Below are positions 24,268 to 52,859 of a stretch of DNA of 64,000 nucleotides, in pieces. Under the pieces are notes generated by a model that saw only the letters and a list, made by a program, of their open reading frames with translations, had not been told where the DNA came from and did not search any database. This stretch comes from Leptobrachium leishanense (taxonomy: Eukaryota > Chordata > Amphibia > Anura > Megophryidae): positions 44,961,593-45,025,592 of the forward strand of contig CM019071.1 of the NCBI GenBank assembly GCA_009667805.1, given 5' to 3'. Numbering within the stretch: the first letter of the stretch is position 1; each line of letters begins with the position of its first letter. The position numbers and the translations under genes are program-made.

Positions 24268-24857
24268 CCCTTCCGCTGCTGAGGCATTTTACGTCTCTGT
24301 GCTGAGGTCATTTTTACCTGTTTCGCTCATCTTGTTTAAACGCGTTTTGAAGCCTTATTTTAGTATATGACCCAGACGTATTATATATCGTTCTTTCCAG
24401 CAGACTCGGCAGATTCATAATATGTCATTATTATATGTATACGTCATGTCCTGTTTGTCAAATTTTGTTAAATCGTTATCCGGCTCCCCACGAGTTAATG
24501 TCAGCCACCGTTTGGAAGGGCAGGCTGTGCCCTGCCAAATGGTGTCTGCCTTAACCTTCTAGCCCCCGGCGACCAGGAGGGAGAGAGGTCCAAAGGACCT
24601 CCCTCCTCCTTTTCAGGCGCCTCCTCTGCACTCGCGGGGGGCGTCTGAATTAGAAGTCATTGCGCCGCCGCAATGACATCTAAATGTCCCCTCCGGGGTC
24701 CCAGAGTGCTGGGCTGACATCCAAAATCCAAAATGTCAGCCCGCACCGGGGGGGCCAGCACTTGCTGCCTCCTGTTTATAGGACGCACTCAGCGCGTCCG
24801 TAGCACAGGAGGTGCACTTGGCAGGACGTGCTGAGCACGTCCTTAGCAGCCAAGTGG
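24268..24857. mobile_element. P2: shorter TTAA-flanked hairpin element
   Basis: TTAA at 24264-24267 and 24858-24861. Ends CCCTTCCGCTGCTGAGG and CCTTAGCAGCCAAGTGG. It is an internally deleted relative of P1 that keeps the GGAAGGGCA / TGCCCT hairpin and the GCTGACAT / ATGTCAGC pair. Bases 24862-25390 are AT-rich without features. Confidence 0.75.
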
Positions 24858-26109
24858 TTAAAAAAATAAAAATACAAACAATCAGGCACTCCAAAAATTT
24901 GTATTTGAAAAATAAAGATCAATAGAAAAAGAAGCAAAATCCCAAAAAACCCTAAAAATGTATTACAATAATTATTTACTATTATTTATATTTATTGAAA
25001 TCTTAATTTTCAATTTCGTCTGGTTTTATTTTTGTTTTTCTTTTCTTCATCTTTTTTATATTTTTCCCTTTTCTATATATTTTCTTCTCTTTTGTCAGGG
25101 AGGAATACAGGTATAGACCTGCTTGGTTTTCCTTCTATTTTTGCATTCCTCCCTGTATTCGAGTTTCCCTTTCTCCCCTTTTCTGTGCTGCTTCGCTCGT
25201 TACTTTCTTTTTCTAACCTCCCCTCTGATTTCTTTAACCTCTTCCTGCTTTATATATGTACGATCACCTGATCTCCCCATTTTGATTATGTTTTTATAGT
25301 CTCACCTCCTGTAGTATATTTCGATTTGATTTTGAATCAATATATATTGAATATTTATGGCTTTATATAGATTTTTATACTTTAACAAAATTTGACAAAC
25401 AGGGTTATTCCAGAGATCCGAACTTGCTTTGAAAATCCACCGAACAGTTCATTTCCCCATACGGTGACATTTCATGGCCATTCGGCTATTCAGAAAGCAG
25501 ACAGTTCGCCAACTTTTGCCCAATCATGGGCTCACAGAGCTAAGTCCCGCAGCACACTATATAAGGCATCCCTCGCAGCCCCAGCACATGTTTTTTGAGA
25601 GAAGATTGTTCTGTTAGTGTGTGTTCTCACTGCCACCAGCTATTGTGGGGGTCTCACTTCTAGAAGATATCTGAGAATTGTTGTAATCTTTGTGTTCTCA
25701 CTGCCAGCAGCTATTGTGGGGGTCTCACTTTCTATCAGATATCTGGGAATTGTAATCTGTGTCTTGTCACTGCCACCCATCAGGGGGTCTCACTGATTTA
25801 TAGGAGGTTCCTGGGAATTGTAATTTGGGTCTTGTCACTGCCACCCATCAGGGGGTCTCACAGATTTGTAGCAGATATCTTGGAATTATAACCTGTGTCT
25901 TCACTGCCACCCATCAGGGGGTCTCACTGACTTAAAGGTGGTTTCTGGGAATTGCAATCTGTGTCTTGTCACTGCCACCCATCAGGGGGTCTCACTGATT
26001 TATAGGAGGTTTCTGGGAATTTTAATCTGTGTCTTGTCACTGCCACCCAGCAGGGGGTCTCACTGATTTATAGGAGGTTCCTGGGAATTGTGATCCACTG
26101 GCTTACTGG

Positions 26110-26337
26110 GTGTTGAGTTTGGATCACTGGCCAGAATTTAGCCAATATGCTATGCAGCTACTAGGTTGCCCTTTATCCAGCGTGCTTTCTGAAAGGACGT
26201 TCAGTGCCGCTGGAGGTTTTGTCACAGACAAAAGAGTGCGTCTGTCCACCGACTCTGTAGACCGGCTGACATTTATAAAAATGAATCAGTCCTGGATCAG
26301 CAGCTATCAATCCCCTGATGCTGACGTAATGGAATAG
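26110..26337 (+). pseudogene. hAT transposase C-terminal dimerisation (hATC) fragment
   Basis: 76 codons including WPEFSQYAMQLLGCPLSS and SERTFSAAGGFVTDKR, the classic hATC signature. It is exactly the part missing from hAT1. It has no upstream catalytic domain. Confidence 0.8.
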
Positions 26338-26768
26338 ATCAGGGATCTCTTCTGCATTCCCAAAACCTCCACCCCTGCACTCTTCCACATTACCACAAAG
26401 GGGCTACAGTGTGAAGGCACTTGCTGCCACCAAAGGTAAAATATTTGGGTGCACTGCCACTGACGCCTATACCAGATTCATATAATTTTAATATTTGACC
26501 GCAGGTTCCAACCCTGCACTCTTCCACAATACCACAGAGGGGTTACTAACGGTGTGAAGGCACTTGCTGCCACCAAAGGCACAATATTTGGGTGCACTGA
26601 CACTGATGCCTATATTACCAGATTCATATCATTTTAATATGGGACCGCAGGGTCCAACCCAGGGGTCAAGTCCTGGCAAAAAAAGTGAGGGAACTCACCC
26701 AAGAATTCCACAACCCCCATTACCTGAAGAAGAAAAAAATGTATATGTGTTTGTGTATAAGTAATATA

Positions 26769-26774
<6 letters not shown>

Positions 26775-26852
<78 letters not shown>

Positions 26853-26884
26853 CATACATACATACATACATACATACATACATA
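26775..26884. repeat. (TA)n followed by (CATA)n microsatellite
   Basis: Uninterrupted TA dinucleotides with one AA break, then CATA tetranucleotides. Confidence 0.95.
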
Positions 26885-26904
26885 CACCCCTGAGAATCAT
26901 GTAT

Positions 26905-27480
26905 AACCAGGCCCAGGCCCCCAGAATTATATGTACAAAGGCCCAGGCCCCCAGAATTATATATACACACACGCACACACCCCCAGAATTATATATATAT
27001 AGAGACACAGGCCCCCAGAATTATACACAGGCAGACCCCCAGAATTATACACAGGCAGACCCCCAGAATTATACACAGGCAGACCCCCAGAATTATGCAC
27101 AGGCTGACCCCCAGAATTAAACACAGGCTGACTCCCAGAATTATACACAAGCTGACACCCAGAATTATGCACAGGCTGATCCCCAGAATAATATGCACAG
27201 GCAGACCCCCAGAATAATATATACACAGGCTGACCCCCCCAGAATAATATATACACAGGCTGACCCCCAGAATAATATATACACAGGCTGACCCCCAGAA
27301 TAATATGAACAGGCTGACCCCCAGAATAATATACCCAGGCTGACCCTCAGAATAATATGAATAGGCTGACCCCCAGTATAATATACCCAGGCTGATCCCC
27401 AGAATACTATGAACAGGCTGACCCCCAGTATAATATACCCAGGCTGATCCCCAGAATAATATGAACAGGCTGACCCCCAG
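26905..27480. repeat. Tandem repeat, about 23-24 bp units built on CCCCAGAATTATA/CAGGC
   Basis: About 24 units of the type GACCCCCAGAATTATACACA. Later units carry AATAATAT variants. All frames stay open, producing spurious ORFs. Confidence 0.9.
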
Positions 27481-28854
27481 AATTATACTTACCCAGCAGC
27501 TCAGACCTCCTGCGCCACATCTTCCTTCCTGCTCCAGAGTGCTCCTGCACGCGGCCGCCGGTGTTCCTCAGTCCCCTGGCTATGACGCGGCCCACGAGAT
27601 CTCGCGAGATCTCGGCTGCAGGCCGCGTCACAGCCTTCACAGGGCTGGGGACGGCGGCCGGGCACAGGAAGCAGACAGGCAGGCGCTCGGGGAATGTGGC
27701 CAGTCGAGGGGGCTGCTAGCGGAATGCGGTTTGACACACTCCGCTAGCAGCCCCAGCGATAAGTCGGCCGACAGCGGGAACAAGCGTTCCCGCAATGTTC
27801 CCACTGCGGGATAAGTGCAGGAACGGCGTTCCCACAAGACTCGAGCCCTGGTCCAACCCTGCACTCTTCCACAATACCACAAAGGGGTTACGGTGTGAAG
27901 GCACTTGCTGCCAGCCACCAAAGGCACAATATTTGGGTGCACTGCACTGACGCCTATACCAGATTTATATCATTTTAATATTGGACCACAGGGTCCAACC
28001 CTGCACTGTTCCGCAATACCACAGAGGGGTTACGGTGTGAAGACACTGTTGCCGACACTAAAGGCCCAATTTTAAAGCACCTATTGTTACTTTCATCCAA
28101 AGCCTGCATAAGTTTCACCATAATTTAGCCAAAAAATCACAAAACTTGTTCTGCGTGTCCTAAAATGTCTCCTCTTTTCATACAGGCTGCCGCCCCAAGC
28201 AGTTGTTTATCAACATATTAAAAGGAAAACCAATTACCATCATTTGAAACGTCATTTTTTTGTTTTTATATGTTTCTATACATCCTACAAATCCGCCACT
28301 TCACGGGCAGGTTATGGGGACCTCCTAGGCATGATATTTGAAGGAATTTTTCGTTTTTATTCTTAACCTTTATTTCATGGAAAACTCACTGTCTCTTTAA
28401 AAACTTATTTTTTTAACTTTTTTTCCTTGTTTCCTGTCCCCCAGAGTACTACCCAGACACCCATACACCTTTTATGGCAAATATCTAGCATATATGCCCT
28501 CTTGGAGGGCATTTTAAAAATCGAACTTTCGAGTCCCATTGACTTGCATTGAGTTTGGTTCGTGTTCGAACTCGAACTTTTGTAATTGTTCGAGTTCGAA
28601 TGTGAACAGAACACGGGGGAGTTCGGCTCATCCCTAGTCTTGATGTGCCTGATTGCTTTTTCTTTCTTTTTTTGATGCACGTTCTTTTACGTTCGAATGG
28701 ATTTCCATTTTTAATAAGGTCATCTCGACAATTTGGGAGCATCCGAAATTCTGTATCTACTGAAAATGCTAAAATTCGATTGAAACGATCCAAATCGTTT
28801 TTGAATCAAATCAAAATCATGTTGTTATCTCAAAATAAATTGCACTGTTAATGC

Positions 28855-28995
28855 AATACTATCCCTAACCCTAATCCAACCATTAACTGTAACCCTAAAA
28901 GCAAACAGAACCAGTGACCCAACCCTAAAAGTAACTCGAACCCTAATCCAACCAGTAACTGTGACCCTAAGACTAGCCCTAGCATTTGGAGGTGT
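28855..28995. repeat. Degenerate telomere-like (CCCTAA) stretch
   Basis: Irregular CCCTAA, CCCTAATCCAACC and ACCCTAAAAG units. Similar degenerate TTAGGG text recurs at 31340-31420 and 32965-33150, so it seems to be part of a dispersed repeat family. Confidence 0.5.
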
Positions 28996-29245
28996 AGAAG
29001 AGGTATAGATAGTAGTTTAAGGGGGGGGGGGCTGGAGGAGGTAAATGTGGGTTTTAAAGGAGGGGGTAGGAGTCTAAAGGGTGTACAGGGACTGAAAATG
29101 TATACTCTGGACATCTCTGGAATTTTTTGGATATATCAGAAAGAATAAGCAAATGCGGAACAATCTCAAATCCAAAAATTCAGAATTCCAAATTTTGCTG
29201 ATGTGAGCTGAAATTTTGGTCGGTGCATATGTCTAGTGAACACAT

Positions 29246-46875
<17,630 letters not shown>

Positions 46876-47045
46876 TGGGACAATAAAAGGCTTGTGGGAA
46901 GGTCTCTTGTTCTTTTCCTCTCCCGGAAGGGTTTGCCCTCACTCTATTAACCCTTTGGACTTGGTAGTCATTGCAGACAGCATTCAACATTCAAGGAGTG
47001 TGTTTCAGGCTTGTAGTCACAGATCTCCCTCTACAGGCGGCTGAG
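46876..47045 (-). promoter_or_regulatory. Gene B proximal promoter / 5' UTR, conserved with gene A
   Basis: Paralogous to the gene A upstream region. The identical 22-bp HNF4/HNF1-like block is at 46944-46965, the same distance from the ATG. The transcription start is not visible from sequence. Confidence 0.5.
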
Positions 47046-47394
47046 ATACATAATGTAAACGGAAACAGTTCATTTTATGGACACATTGCTCATTAAAGGG
47101 ACCTGTCCATGCATGAAGAAGTCAGGAACCAACATTATCCCCTTATAATGAATGTTTGTAAGGGAATTATTGGGTCAAAAGTTAAAATGCAGATTGAGTC
47201 ACTGGTCCTGTGTCACCTTTTGGGGCAGAATATCAGCCGGGGCAGAAACAGGCAAGAAATAAATAATGGATACAACTTAGTAAAGTCATTATATGAGATC
47301 TTGGAATTCTGATCTAATTTCCACATTGTTTATTTTTATTTTTACGAGATTCTTTGTATTATTATAATTTATAGTGGCAAAACATCCTGCTGCA

Positions 47395-47690
47395 CCTTAC
47401 ATCATATTAATGTGATACGTCAACCTGAAAAGAATGGGTTTTAAAGGACTTCTTGAAGGACCAAAGATTAGGGGAGAGTTTGAAAGGATGAAGAAGGTTA
47501 TTCCATGGGACCGGTGATGCTCTTGAGAAGTTTTCGAGGCACAAATTAGTGGTGCAGGTGGAAAACGTGGATAGGATTTTGCCTGCAGGTAGGAGTGATC
47601 TGGATGGGGTGTACAGCAGAGAAGACATCTAAGCAGGGGGTGCATTTTTGAGGGCTTTGAACGTGAGAGTCATTATTTTAAATTGTATCC
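47395..47690. repeat. Interspersed repeat (GGTTATTCCAT family)
   Basis: Related to 49430-49590 through GGTTATTCCAT and adjoining text. No family name can be given. Confidence 0.35.
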
Positions 47691-48045
47691 TGAAAGGTAC
47701 AGGAAGGCAAGGGAGGGACCGACAGAAGGGGGGGGGGGGGTATGTGAGGAGCGTCAGAAGTGAAAAATAAGCTTGCCAGAGGGGGGAACTATGTGAGAAG
47801 CGAGCAGCGGGTGTGAAAGATAAGCCCTACCAATGGGGGAGGTATGTGAGGAGCAGCGGGTGTGAAACATAAGCCTGCCAGAGGGGGGGTGTATGTGAGG
47901 AGCAGCAGGTATGAAATATAAACTTGGCAGAGGGGCAGTGTAAGTATGTGAGGAGCGGAGGGTGTGAAATATAAGCTTGGCAGAGGGGCGGTGTATGTAT
48001 GTGAGGAGCGGAGGGTGTGAAATATAAGTTTGGCAGAGGGGTGGT
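47690..48045. repeat. Irregular minisatellite, resumed at 49600-49720
   Basis: Units of TATGTGAGGAGCGG, GGGTGTGAAATATAAG and TTGGCAGAGGGG. The same units return after the 39-bp array, so 48050-49590 is an insertion into this array. Confidence 0.7.
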
Positions 48046-48219
48046 GTATTTATCTAGTTATAAAGGATTTTACCAGGAAGGATACATTAAGACGGCTCTC
48101 ATTTTCAAGTACGTCATGGGTTCAAGAACATTAAAATGTTACAGTTGGTACAGAAATACAATGTAATAAAATGCAAGATATTAAACAAAACACAAATATA
48201 CAGATTAACAGAAATTAAA

Positions 48220-49430
48220 TATATTCACTATGTAACATGTTTACAGGCACATTCTGTATATATTCACTATGTTACATGTTTAGAGGTGCATTCTGTATAT
48301 AGTCATTATGTTACATGTTTACAGGTGCATTCTGTATATACTCACTATGTTACATGTTTACAGGCACATTCTGTATATAGTCACTATGTTACATGTATAC
48401 AGGTGCATTCTGTATATAGTCACTGTGTTACATGTTTACAGGTGCATTCTGTATATAGTCACTATGTTACATGTTTACAGGTGCATTCTGTATATAGTCA
48501 CTATGTTACTTGTTTACAGGCGCATTCTGTATATAGTCACTATGTTACATGTTTACAGGTGCATTCTGTATATAGTCACTATGTTACATGTTTACAGGAG
48601 CATTCTGTATATAGTCACTATGTTACATGTTTACAGGCGCATTCTGTATATAGTCACTATGTTACATGTTTACAGGCACATTCTGTATATAGTCAATATG
48701 TTACATGTTTACAGGCGCATTCTGTATATAGTCACTGTGTTACATGTTTACAGGCGCATTCTGTATATAGTCACTATGTTACATGTTTACAGGCACATTC
48801 TGTATATAGTCACTATGTTACATGTTTACAGGCGCATTCTATATATAGTCACTGTGTTACATGTTTACAGGTGCATTCTGTATATAGTCACTGTGTAACA
48901 TGTTTACAGGTGCATTCTGTATTTAGTCACTGTGTTACATGTTTACAGGCGCATTCTGTATATAGTCACTATGTTACATGTTTACAGGTGCATTCTGTAT
49001 ATAGTAACTGTGTTACATGTTTACAGGTGCATTCTGTATATAGTCACTGTGTTACATGTTTACAGGCACATTCTGTATATAGTCTCTATGTTACATGTTT
49101 ACAGACGCATTCTATATATAGTCACTGTGTTACATGTTTACAGGTGCATTCTGTATATAGTCACTCTGTTACATGTTTACAGGCACATTCTGTATATAGT
49201 CACTATGTTACATGTTTACAGGTGCATTCTGTATATAGTCACTATGTTACATGTTTACAGGTGCATTCTGTATATAGTCATTATGTTACATGTTTACAGG
49301 TGCATTCTGTATATAGTCGCTGTGTTACATGTTTACAGGTGCATTCTGTATATAGTCACTGTGTTACATGTTTACAGGTGCATTCTGTATATAGTCACTT
49401 TGTTACATGTTTACAGGTGCATTCCATATT
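48220..49430. repeat. Minisatellite, 39-bp unit, about 31 copies
   Basis: Units TATATAGTCACTATGTTACA plus TGTTTACAGGTGCATTCTG. Because 39 is divisible by 3, two frames stay open for hundreds of codons; no gene is inferred. Confidence 0.95.
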
Positions 49431-49899
49431 GAGGTATGCTAATAGGGAGCTCTTGAGTGACTTTAGACTGGAGAAGATTTGACGACATCTGGGAGGTTAT
49501 TCCATAATTGTGGTGCTCTGTAGGAAAATGAGGATCGAGCCACTTTCTTTTTGTATTGTGATATTGCAAGTAAGTTGCAGGTCCTGGATCGGAGGTTATA
49601 GGATGTATGTATGTGAGGAGCAGCGGGTGTGAAATATAAGCCTATCAGAGGGGCAGTGTATGTATGTGAGGAGCGGAGGGTGTGAAATATAAGCTTGGCA
49701 GAGGGGCAGTGTTATATAATAGGACACACAGCTTTGCTGTATCTTGTGTCAGAAAGGGGTGACTAGAAACTAAAAGTTTTGGGTGTAAATCACACGATTT
49801 GTTTAGTGTCTGGATGTGAGGAGTCAATATAAGGTCAGAGTCAAAAGTGACACAAAGCCAATGAGCTTGAGGTGTCGGTATCTTTGTCTCTTTTAATAT

Positions 49900-50222
49900 A
49901 TGTTTGTTTGTATCTGTGAGTGTTTATTTGTTCCTAGTTTCCGTATGTTAGCAACGACAGAAACACGTGGAGTAGCAGGGGCGACAGAAACCCCATGGAA
50001 TAGCAGGGGTGCTGCTAACGAGTGTGTCTGTGACAATTAACAGCTCATTCCTTAATGCCAACGACTCGAGTGGGAGAGACCCCAATATGATGTATTTATA
50101 AACACCGCTCTGTACATGAGGCTGTTGTTGTGTCTTGTCGAGTCACAGTGTGTAGTAACGCTGGTTTCCAGTACATGTAGCGGGGCTTGATATTCTTATT
50201 GTTTTTTTTTATGGAAGTGCAT
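49900..50222 (-). other. Outer 3' flank of gene C, paralogous to 21713-21970
   Basis: Shares GCTGCTAACGAGTGTG, GACCCCAATATGA and GTAGCGGGGCTTGAT text with the gene B flank. It is continuous with 59116 onward once hAT3 is removed. Confidence 0.65.
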
Positions 50223-50649
50223 GTGATACATAGGGATGAGCTGTTCGGTTCGATCGGTTCGCAGTTCGATTTGAACTTTGGCCGTTCGCAAGTTCGCGAA
50301 CTTCGAACTTTTTGGCGTGTTCGGTTCGAGTTCGCAAAAAAAATAATCATTTTGAGAAAAGTATAAAAAATGCTTAAAAAATACTAAAAAATCTAGAAAT
50401 ACAGAGACTCTTTACTGCAGAATATTGTAAGCAACGGTTTATTAGATATTGAATTAAAAACTAATGTGTACGTGCAAAGATTCTCACCTCTAAATGACCT
50501 GTGTTCACAAATGGTCATAAACACCAGGTGTTTTTAGTCTGTTCTAATGAATTTGATACATTGTATGTATGTAGACTATACTGAGGGTGTGGTGTCTGCT
50601 TCTGAGAAGTGTTAATTTCTCTCCTCTAATATGCTGCATATCACTGCTG

Positions 50650-51270
50650 TGTGCTCAGCTCATTTTTACCGCTTTCGCTCATCATGTTTAAACGCGATTT
50701 GAAGCCACATTTTATTAAATAACCCAGACATATTAGATATCGTTCTTTCCGGCAGACTCCGCAGATTCATAATATATGAATTTATATGTATACGTCATGT
50801 CCTGGCTGTATATTATGACAAAAGATGCAATAAAAATTGAATTTTTAATCATCTGCAGTGTGTAAAGTGTTTTTTTTCACATTTTAGCACATGAGCGTTT
50901 GCGGTTATGTTTTCTATGGGGTGCGCTTGTCCAAAAATTAGAAATGGGGACTTGTTACATTTTGTGGGGGGAATTACGTGATTTATAGCAAACACACCCC
51001 ATAGAAAAAAATCATTAGTTCATCATCGTTCACATTATAATTGAAATGTGAACAATATTGCTGCATTAATAAAAATAACACACAAAAAAAAAAGGATTTT
51101 CTTTTCTTTTTTCTTTTGTTTTTACTTTATACCTGGTCATGTTGGGTATCATTCAAAAGGCCATGCTCAGGCCTTTCGATTGACACCCTCCATGACCCCC
51201 TAGCTGCCACAGTTCTGGAGATATCGGGGTTCAAATGAACCCCCTATCTCCACCAGGGCATTGGCCTGGG
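50650..51270. mobile_element. Fragment of the TTAA hairpin family inside hAT3
   Basis: Conserved GTTTAAACGCGATTTGAAGC, CCAGACATATTAGATATCG and CCATGCTC.GGCC segments match P1. The far end is lost where Tc1 begins. Confidence 0.6.
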
Positions 51271-52204
51271 CAATATACACTATATTGCCAAAAGTATTCG
51301 CTCACCCTTCCAAATAATCATAATCAGGTGTTCCAATCACTTCCATGGCCACAGGTATATAAAATCAAGCACCTAGGCATGCAGACTGTTTTTACAAACA
51401 TTTGTGAAAGAATGCGTCGCTCTCAGGAGCTCAGTTAATTCCAGTGTGGAACTGTGATAGGATGCCACCTGTGCAACAAATCCAGTCGTGAAAGTTCCTC
51501 GCTCCTAAATATTCCACAGTCAACTGTCAGCTGTATTATAAGAACGTGGAATTGTTTGGAAACAACAGCAACTCATCCACGAAGTGGAACGCCACGTAAA
51601 CTGACGGAGCGGGGTCAGCGGATGCTGAGGCGCATAGTGCGAAGAGGTCGCCAACTTTCTGAAGAGCCAATCGCTACAGACCTCCAAACTTCATGTGGCC
51701 TTCAGATTAGCTCAAGAATAGTGCGCAGAGAGCTTCGTGGAATGGTTTCCATGGCCGAGCAGCTGCAGCCAAGCCATACATCACCAAGTGCAATGCAAAG
51801 CATCGGTTGCAGTGGTGTAAAGCACGCCGCCACTGGACTCTAGAGCAGTGGAGGCGTGTTCTCTGGAGTGACAAATTGTGCGTCTCCATCTGGCAATCTG
51901 ATGGATGAGTCTGGGTTTGGCGGTTGCCCGGAGAACGGTACTTGGGATGTCTAAGGAATAATGACACAGAAAAACAATCATCGTGCATCATATCTACATT
52001 AAAAAGTGAGATGCCCCCTTGATACTGGTCGCACTCACAAAATGCCAATTCTTTATAGCATATATAAGAATATACTCGCTGTTAACCCACTGCTCCGTCC
52101 ACTGGAAAGTCTGGATACTCAGCTCGGTAGCTCCCACCGCCACAGGAACACAAGCGAGGCTTATCAGTGGATGGTAGAACGTTTAATAAAAGGGTAACAA
52201 ACAT

Positions 52205-52253
52205 GTACTCCAACGCGTTTCGTGCATATACTGCACTTCCTCAGGGATTAATA
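52205..52253 (-). ncRNA. Hammerhead-ribozyme-like motif in PLE terminal repeat 1
   Basis: Minus strand: CTGAGGA (52238-52244) fits the CUGANGA core. It is followed by one extra A, a perfect 4-bp stem GTGC/GCAC with a 7-nt loop, then GAAA (52218-52221) and the self-complementary ACGCGT. Flanks can form a short helix I with one mismatch. PLE repeats are known to carry hammerheads. The extra A and tiny helix III make activity uncertain. Confidence 0.45.
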
Positions 52254-52859
52254 CATAAAAATAAACATAATGGATCAAATAATAGTCTGTCTTTCTTAGT
52301 TCTGCCTGTCAGCTTTATAGTCCTCTTCAAATGCCACTAGGATGGGCACTTCCGGTTTGCAGTCTCAGCGTGCGGGTCACCCTGGAACGCACCTCCACTT
52401 CCTCCTTCCTGTTTCCTTGACATACGTTTAAGATGGACACTTCCGGTTTCCAGGCTCAATGTGCGGGTCACCCTGGAACGCACCTCCACTTCCTCCTTCC
52501 TGTCTCCTTGACATGCGTTTCAAGCTGGTTATTTCCGCCGGAAGTGACATATCGCAATCATCTCGTCTGGGCATTGAGCAAAGCAGTCTGAAAACACTGC
52601 AGATCAACTGCAGGTAATGGCGGTTTCTTTCTGCTTCAACAGAAAAACAGACAGAGTCCACATCTCGGGCCCCCCCATGACAGAGGGATCCCACAAACAA
52701 AAAAGAAGAAAAAGAAAAAAACGGAATCAAAAACAATATGTAAAAAACACACATAAAAACCACTAGTAAAAACGTCTAAAACAACATCAAAATACCGACA
52801 CCAAGGCCAAGGATACAACCCAGGGCTAAAGGAGAATCTTCAGAGCATGGTGAATCAAT

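Larger units (their letters stand above)
26660..27850. mobile_element. hAT-type element nested in hAT2, TSD GTCCAACC, ends CAGGGGTCAAG / CTCGAGCCCTG
   Basis: Perfect 8-bp repeats at 26652-26659 and 27851-27858. The interior is (TA)n and (CATA)n at 26775-26884, a tandem repeat of about 23-24 bp at 26905-27480, and a GC- and CpG-rich tail at 27485-27840. Non-coding. Confidence 0.82.
25500..28636 (+). mobile_element. hAT2: relative of hAT1 that retains the hATC domain, left end not intact
   Basis: The left part matches hAT1 from about 5900 (GCTAAGTCCCGCAGCACAC). The right end is GGCTCATCCCTA at 28636. Most of the transposase is deleted, but the C-terminal segment remains at 26110-26337. The octamer to the right, GTCTTGAT, is not found on the left, and the sequence near 25410 belongs to another repeat, so the left end is lost. 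Confidence 0.7.
24150..29235. mobile_element. Composite hAT-type insertion just downstream of the gene B stop, ends TAGACATGT / GCATATGTCTA
   Basis: The flanking octamers ACGGACAC (24142-24149) and GTGAACAC (29236-29243) each differ slightly from GTGGACAC, the intact site beside the gene C stop. This supports a decayed 8-bp TSD. It contains P2 (24268-24857), a hAT copy (about 25500-28636) with its own nested hAT, and a degenerate CCCTAA stretch. It is 10 nt from the gene B stop. Confidence 0.7.

Noticed and set aside
48136..49482. 448-codon open frame and two overlapping long frames
   Set aside because: They are entirely the 39-bp tandem repeat; a unit divisible by 3 without stops keeps frames open automatically. 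No domain and no splice or promoter context.
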